Of a DNA stretch of 64,000 nucleotides, positions 61,154 to 64,000 are shown in pieces; positions within the stretch are counted from its first letter, which is position 1, and each line of letters begins with the position of its first letter. This stretch comes from Serinicoccus profundi. Its GTDB lineage: Bacteria; Actinomycetota; Actinomycetes; Actinomycetales; Dermatophilaceae. The stretch lies in the NCBI RefSeq assembly GCF_008001015.1, contig NZ_CP042862.1, positions 2,046,001 to 2,110,000 on the forward strand, in the 5' to 3' direction. The notes below the pieces were generated by a model. The model was not told the DNA's origin, searched no databases, and saw nothing but the letters and a program-made list of their open reading frames with translations. A program made the position numbers and the translations under genes.

Positions 61154-61861
61154 TCACTGGTCGAACCACTGGGGCTCATCGGGGTCGGGCCAGACCAGCT
61201 CGGGCCGGGCGAGGTCGGTGTTGTCCACGATCCACTCCGGCGCCCAGGTGCGGGCCTGGAGCCGGTAGAGGCGCTGGGCCTCAACATAACGTGCGTTGGC
61301 CGGATGTCCCGGCACCTCGTCACCGGACACCCGGGAGGCGGGGAACCGGGCGTTGCCGCGTGGCACGGTCACCGACTCCGGGGCGGTGACGAGGCAGGTC
61401 GCGTCCCACTCCCCCCGCAGCTCGGGCCGACGCAGGAAGACCCCCTCGACGAGCAGGATGGCGTCCTGCGGCAGGGCCACCGGGTCCGGGGAGACCGGCT
61501 GGTCCCGGGTGACGTCGAAGACGGCGGGGACGATGTCCTGGCCGGCGCGGAAGGGCCACAGCACCGCGCGGCGCAGGGCGTCGTAGTCGTAGGAGTCGTG
61601 GTAGCAGCTCTCCCCCGTCCGGCCCCGGGCGTAGCGCTCGGCCCGGGGGTGGTGGAAGCCGTCCACCGACACCGCGTGCAGCGCGCGCCCTGCGACGTGC
61701 GGCGCGAGCGCCACGAGCTCGGCCGCGAGGCGTGACTTGCCGACGCCGTCCGGCCCGTCCAGGGCGATGATCGCCCGCTCCCCCGGCCGCACGGCGAGCA
61801 TGAGACCCAGCAGGTCCACGAGGACCAGCTGGCGCAGCGGCAGGAACCCCGGGGCAGTCAC
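61154..61861 (-). CDS. P-loop kinase of the uridine kinase-like family
   Basis: A 235-residue NTPase from GTG 61861 (VTAPGFLPLRQLVLVDLLGL); GAGGGG precedes. Walker A is ALDGPDGVGKSRLAAEL. HAVSVDGFHHPRAERYARG and CYHDSYDYDALRRAVLWPFRAG resemble uridine kinase substrate regions, and ILLVEGVFLRRPELRGEWD the lid/Walker B area. Such proteins are usually annotated as uridine kinases, but the real substrate is untested. It starts four bases after the cupin-GNAT gene and is likely co-transcribed with it. Confidence 0.82.
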   Translation of the reverse strand: MTAPGFLPLRQLVLVDLLGLMLAVRPGERAIIALDGPDGVGKSRLAAELVALAPHVAGRALHAVSVDGFHHPRAERYARGRTGESCYHDSYDYDALRRAVLWPFRAGQDIVPAVFDVTRDQPVSPDPVALPQDAILLVEGVFLRRPELRGEWDATCLVTAPESVTVPRGNARFPASRVSGDEVPGHPANARYVEAQRLYRLQARTWAPEWIVDNTDLARPELVWPDPDEPQWFDQ

Positions 61862-61865
61862 CCCC

Positions 61866-62720
61866 TCAGGGTAGGCGGTGGGTGTCGCCCCACTCCATGT
61901 AGACACCGTTGTCGAGCAAGGTGGCGTCCGGCGGGGCGGGCTTCTCGACGAACCCGACCGCGCGGTAGAGCGAGCGGGCGCGGGTGTTGTCGGCGCTGAC
62001 GTCGAGCCAGACCCGGTGGACGCCGGGGTTGGCCAGGGCGTGCTCGAGGAGCTGGCGCAGCAGCAGCCGGCCCAGCCCCTGCCCCCGGCCCTCGGGGGCC
62101 ACGACCATCCGGCGGATCTCCACGACCTCTCCCCCGGCGACCCCGACGAGGATGCCGAAGGCGATGACGCGGTCCAGCCGGTCCACCAGCACCCAGTGCT
62201 CGAGATCAGGGTCCTGCAGCGCCGACTCGTGCCACGCCATACCCCCCTGTCCCAGGAAAGGGCTGGTGTCCATGGCCTCCTCGAAGCTCACGACCGTCGC
62301 GAGGTCGCCGGGGCGCGTCTGCCGCAGGTGGGAGCCGACGACGAGTCCCCCGCGGTCCCGGCCGAGCGGACGCTCCCGCACGTGCGGTGTGCCGCTCGCC
62401 CGAGGGGTCGTCACGACGATCATCTCGAGGTCTTCCTCACCGTCGTTGCGCATGTGGTGGCGCGTGCGCGGGGGCACCTCGATACCCGACTCCGCGGGCA
62501 CCTGCACCTCGCGCTGGCCGAGCGTCATGGTGCCCGTGCCCGCCAGGACGTAGAAGAACTGGCGGGCACGCTCATGGGTGTGCGGCTCGCCGGAGGTGCC
62601 GGCGGGCATGTGCTCGTGCACGACGCTCAGGTCGGCGCGATCCACGAAGTGGAAGGCCCGACACACCTCGTGCCAGGTCGACTGGCGGGCCGTCTGCGTG
62701 CTGATCGGGTCCGGTGCCAT
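61866..62720 (-). CDS. Cupin-GNAT fusion protein
   Basis: A 284-residue two-domain protein. Residues about 20-110 are a cupin: VVHEHMPAGTSGEPHTHERARQFFYVLAGTGTM carries the first metal-binding motif with HTH and the later Glu/His positions, and VPPRTRHHMRNDGEEDLEMIVV the second. Residues about 125-275 are a GNAT domain: VVEIRRMVVAPEGRGQGLGRLLLRQLLEHAL holds the acetyl-CoA loop and VWLDVSADNTRARSLYRAVGFVEK the C-terminal core. The cupin may sense or bind the metabolite that the GNAT part acetylates; that is inference. It precedes the P-loop kinase by four bases. Confidence 0.88.
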   Translation of the reverse strand: MAPDPISTQTARQSTWHEVCRAFHFVDRADLSVVHEHMPAGTSGEPHTHERARQFFYVLAGTGTMTLGQREVQVPAESGIEVPPRTRHHMRNDGEEDLEMIVVTTPRASGTPHVRERPLGRDRGGLVVGSHLRQTRPGDLATVVSFEEAMDTSPFLGQGGMAWHESALQDPDLEHWVLVDRLDRVIAFGILVGVAGGEVVEIRRMVVAPEGRGQGLGRLLLRQLLEHALANPGVHRVWLDVSADNTRARSLYRAVGFVEKPAPPDATLLDNGVYMEWGDTHRLP

Positions 62721-62762
62721 GACAGGACGCTACCGGGTATGCCGTGCGCCGCGTCTCGGGCG

Positions 62763-63941
62763 TCAGCCGACGGTGACCGTGGGCGCCCCGGCGCCGCCGG
62801 ACTCCGTCTCCTCCAGCTCGCCCATCTCCTCGGCGATGCGCATGGCCTCCTCGATGAGGGTCTCCACGATCTGGCTCTCGGGGACGGTCTTGATGACCTC
62901 GCCCTTGACGAAGATCTGGCCCTTGCCGTTGCCGGAGGCCACGCCGAGGTCGGCCTCGCGGGCCTCCCCAGGCCCGTTGACGACGCAGCCCATGACGGCC
63001 ACCCGCAGCGGCACCTCCATGCCCTCCAGACCGGCGGTGACCTCCTCGGCGAGGGTGTAGACGTCCACCTGCGCGCGCCCGCAGGAGGGGCAGGAGACGA
63101 TCTCCAGCTTGCGCGGCTTGAGGTTGAGGCTCTGCAGGATCTGGTTGCCGACCTTGACCTCCTCGACCGGCGGCGCCGACAGGGAGACCCGGATCGTGTC
63201 GCCGATGCCCTGGGAGAGCAGCGCCCCGAAGGCCACGGAGGACTTGATCGTGCCCTGGAAGGCCGGGCCCGCCTCGGTCACGCCGAGGTGCAGCGGCCAG
63301 TCGCCCCGCTCGGAGAGCATCTCGTAGGCCCGCACCATGACGACGGGGTCGTTGTGCTTGACGGAGATCTTGAAGTCGTGGAAGTCGTGCTCCTCGAAGA
63401 GGCCGGCCTCCCACACCGCGGACTCGACGAGGGCCTCCGCCGTCGGCTTGCCGTACTTGTCCAGCAGCCGCTTGTCCAGCGAGCCGGCGTTGACGCCGAT
63501 ACGGATGGAGACTCCGGCGTCCTTGGCGGCCCGGGCGATCTGCTTGACCTGGTCGTCGAAGCGGCGGATGTTGCCGGGGTTGACGCGGACGGCCGCGCAG
63601 CCGGCGTCGATCGCGGCGTAGACGTACTTGGGCTGGAAGTGGATGTCGGCGATGACCGGGATCTGCGACTTGCGCGCGATCGCGGGCAACGCGTCGGCGT
63701 CGTCCTGGGTCGGGCAGGCGACCCGGACGATGTCGCAGCCGGTCGCGGTGAGCTCGGCGATCTGCTGAAGGGTCGCGTTGATGTCGGTCGTGGGGGTCGT
63801 CGTCATCGACTGGACCGAGATCGGGGCGTCACCGCCGACCTCCACCTTGCCGACCTTGATCTTGCGCGTCTGGCGTCGCGGCGCCAGGACGGGCGGCGGG
63901 GCGGACGGCATACCGAGGGAGATGGGGACACCAGCAGTCAT
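62763..63941 (-). CDS. ispG: 4-hydroxy-3-methylbut-2-en-1-yl diphosphate synthase (IspG/GcpE)
   Basis: Iron-sulfur enzyme of the MEP isoprenoid pathway, 392 residues. The TIM-barrel part begins [32 protein letters not shown] and includes [30 protein letters not shown]. The cluster Cys lie in [13 protein letters not shown] and [17 protein letters not shown]. It is the two-domain bacterial form. Upstream GACAAT six bases before the ATG could be a leaderless -10. The gene usually follows dxr and rseP, which would lie beyond the window. Confidence 0.96.
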   Translation of the reverse strand: MTAGVPISLGMPSAPPPVLAPRRQTRKIKVGKVEVGGDAPISVQSMTTTPTTDINATLQQIAELTATGCDIVRVACPTQDDADALPAIARKSQIPVIADIHFQPKYVYAAIDAGCAAVRVNPGNIRRFDDQVKQIARAAKDAGVSIRIGVNAGSLDKRLLDKYGKPTAEALVESAVWEAGLFEEHDFHDFKISVKHNDPVVMVRAYEMLSERGDWPLHLGVTEAGPAFQGTIKSSVAFGALLSQGIGDTIRVSLSAPPVEEVKVGNQILQSLNLKPRKLEIVSCPSCGRAQVDVYTLAEEVTAGLEGMEVPLRVAVMGCVVNGPGEAREADLGVASGNGKGQIFVKGEVIKTVPESQIVETLIEEAMRIAEEMGELEETESGGAGAPTVTVG

Positions 63942-63977
63942 GCGTCCATTGTCGCACCCCGGCCTGGTGCCTTCCTG

Positions 63978-63994
63978 GACACCCGCTGGGTGTC
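63978..63994. terminator. Short hairpin upstream of ispG
   Basis: GACACCC and GGGTGTC form a 7-bp stem with a 3-base loop near the window edge; possibly the end of the upstream gene's transcript. Confidence 0.35.
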
Positions 63995-64000
63995 TCAGCC

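Overview
The window is a gene-dense, very GC-rich stretch from an actinobacterium, most likely Micrococcales of the Intrasporangiaceae/Ornithinimicrobiaceae type. This is inferred from base composition, GTG starts, leaderless promoters and the gene order rne-rplU-rpmA-obg-proBA-nadD-rsfS and rimP-nusA-ylxR-infB-rbfA-truB-ribF. I see no phage, insertion sequence, CRISPR array or obvious genomic island; it reads as core chromosome with a few accessory genes.

Layout. 1-3.5 kb: lepA 5' part, a fasciclin lipoprotein with its molybdopterin oxidoreductase, and an acetyltransferase. 3.6-12.6 kb: a glycolate/lactate block (malate synthase, glcDEF, LctP-type permease, IclR regulator, PemK/MazF-like protein). 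12.6-21.4 kb, minus strand: MFS, tRNA-Ala, phosphatase, rsfS, nadD, small membrane protein, proA, proB, an orphan gene, obg, rpmA, rplU. 21.5-24.2 kb: RNase E/G. 24.6-26.9 kb: serC-serA. 26.9-30.1 kb: a damaged region with an MFS gene carrying an in-frame TGA and a SorC-type regulator fused head-to-head to a xylulokinase, both lacking their 5' ends. 30.1-34.1 kb: acyl-CoA ligase, rodA-type gene, ribF. 34.1-40.5 kb: truB, rbfA, infB, ylxR, nusA, rimP, with frame disruptions in truB and infB. 40.6-52.8 kb: ferritin-like lipoprotein, DUF255 protein, LCP protein, TSUP permease, proS, class V aminotransferase, M28 and S9 peptidases. 52.8-60.4 kb: GNAT, glpD-glpF-glpK, amino-acid ABC transporter. 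60.4-64 kb: a palindrome plus 32-bp repeats, SRPBCC protein, P-loop kinase, cupin-GNAT fusion, ispG.

How the genes work together. Glycolate would enter through the permease, be oxidised to glyoxylate by GlcDEF, and be condensed with acetyl-CoA to malate by AceB; the IclR protein is the obvious local regulator. SerC/SerA make serine from 3-phosphoglycerate, ProB/ProA make the proline precursor, and GlpF/GlpK/GlpD import, phosphorylate and oxidise glycerol. The minus-strand clusters supply ribosome maturation, translation initiation, NAD and flavin cofactors.

The most unusual signal is at DNA level. An 8-base word, GTATGCCG (reverse complement CGGCATAC), recurs about every 1.5 kb in both orientations and all three reading frames, and accounts for most of the rare TAT and ATA triplets. 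Other points are three long intergenic palindromes, repeated leaderless-promoter signatures, and the double truncation at the xylulokinase locus. All counts were made by eye.
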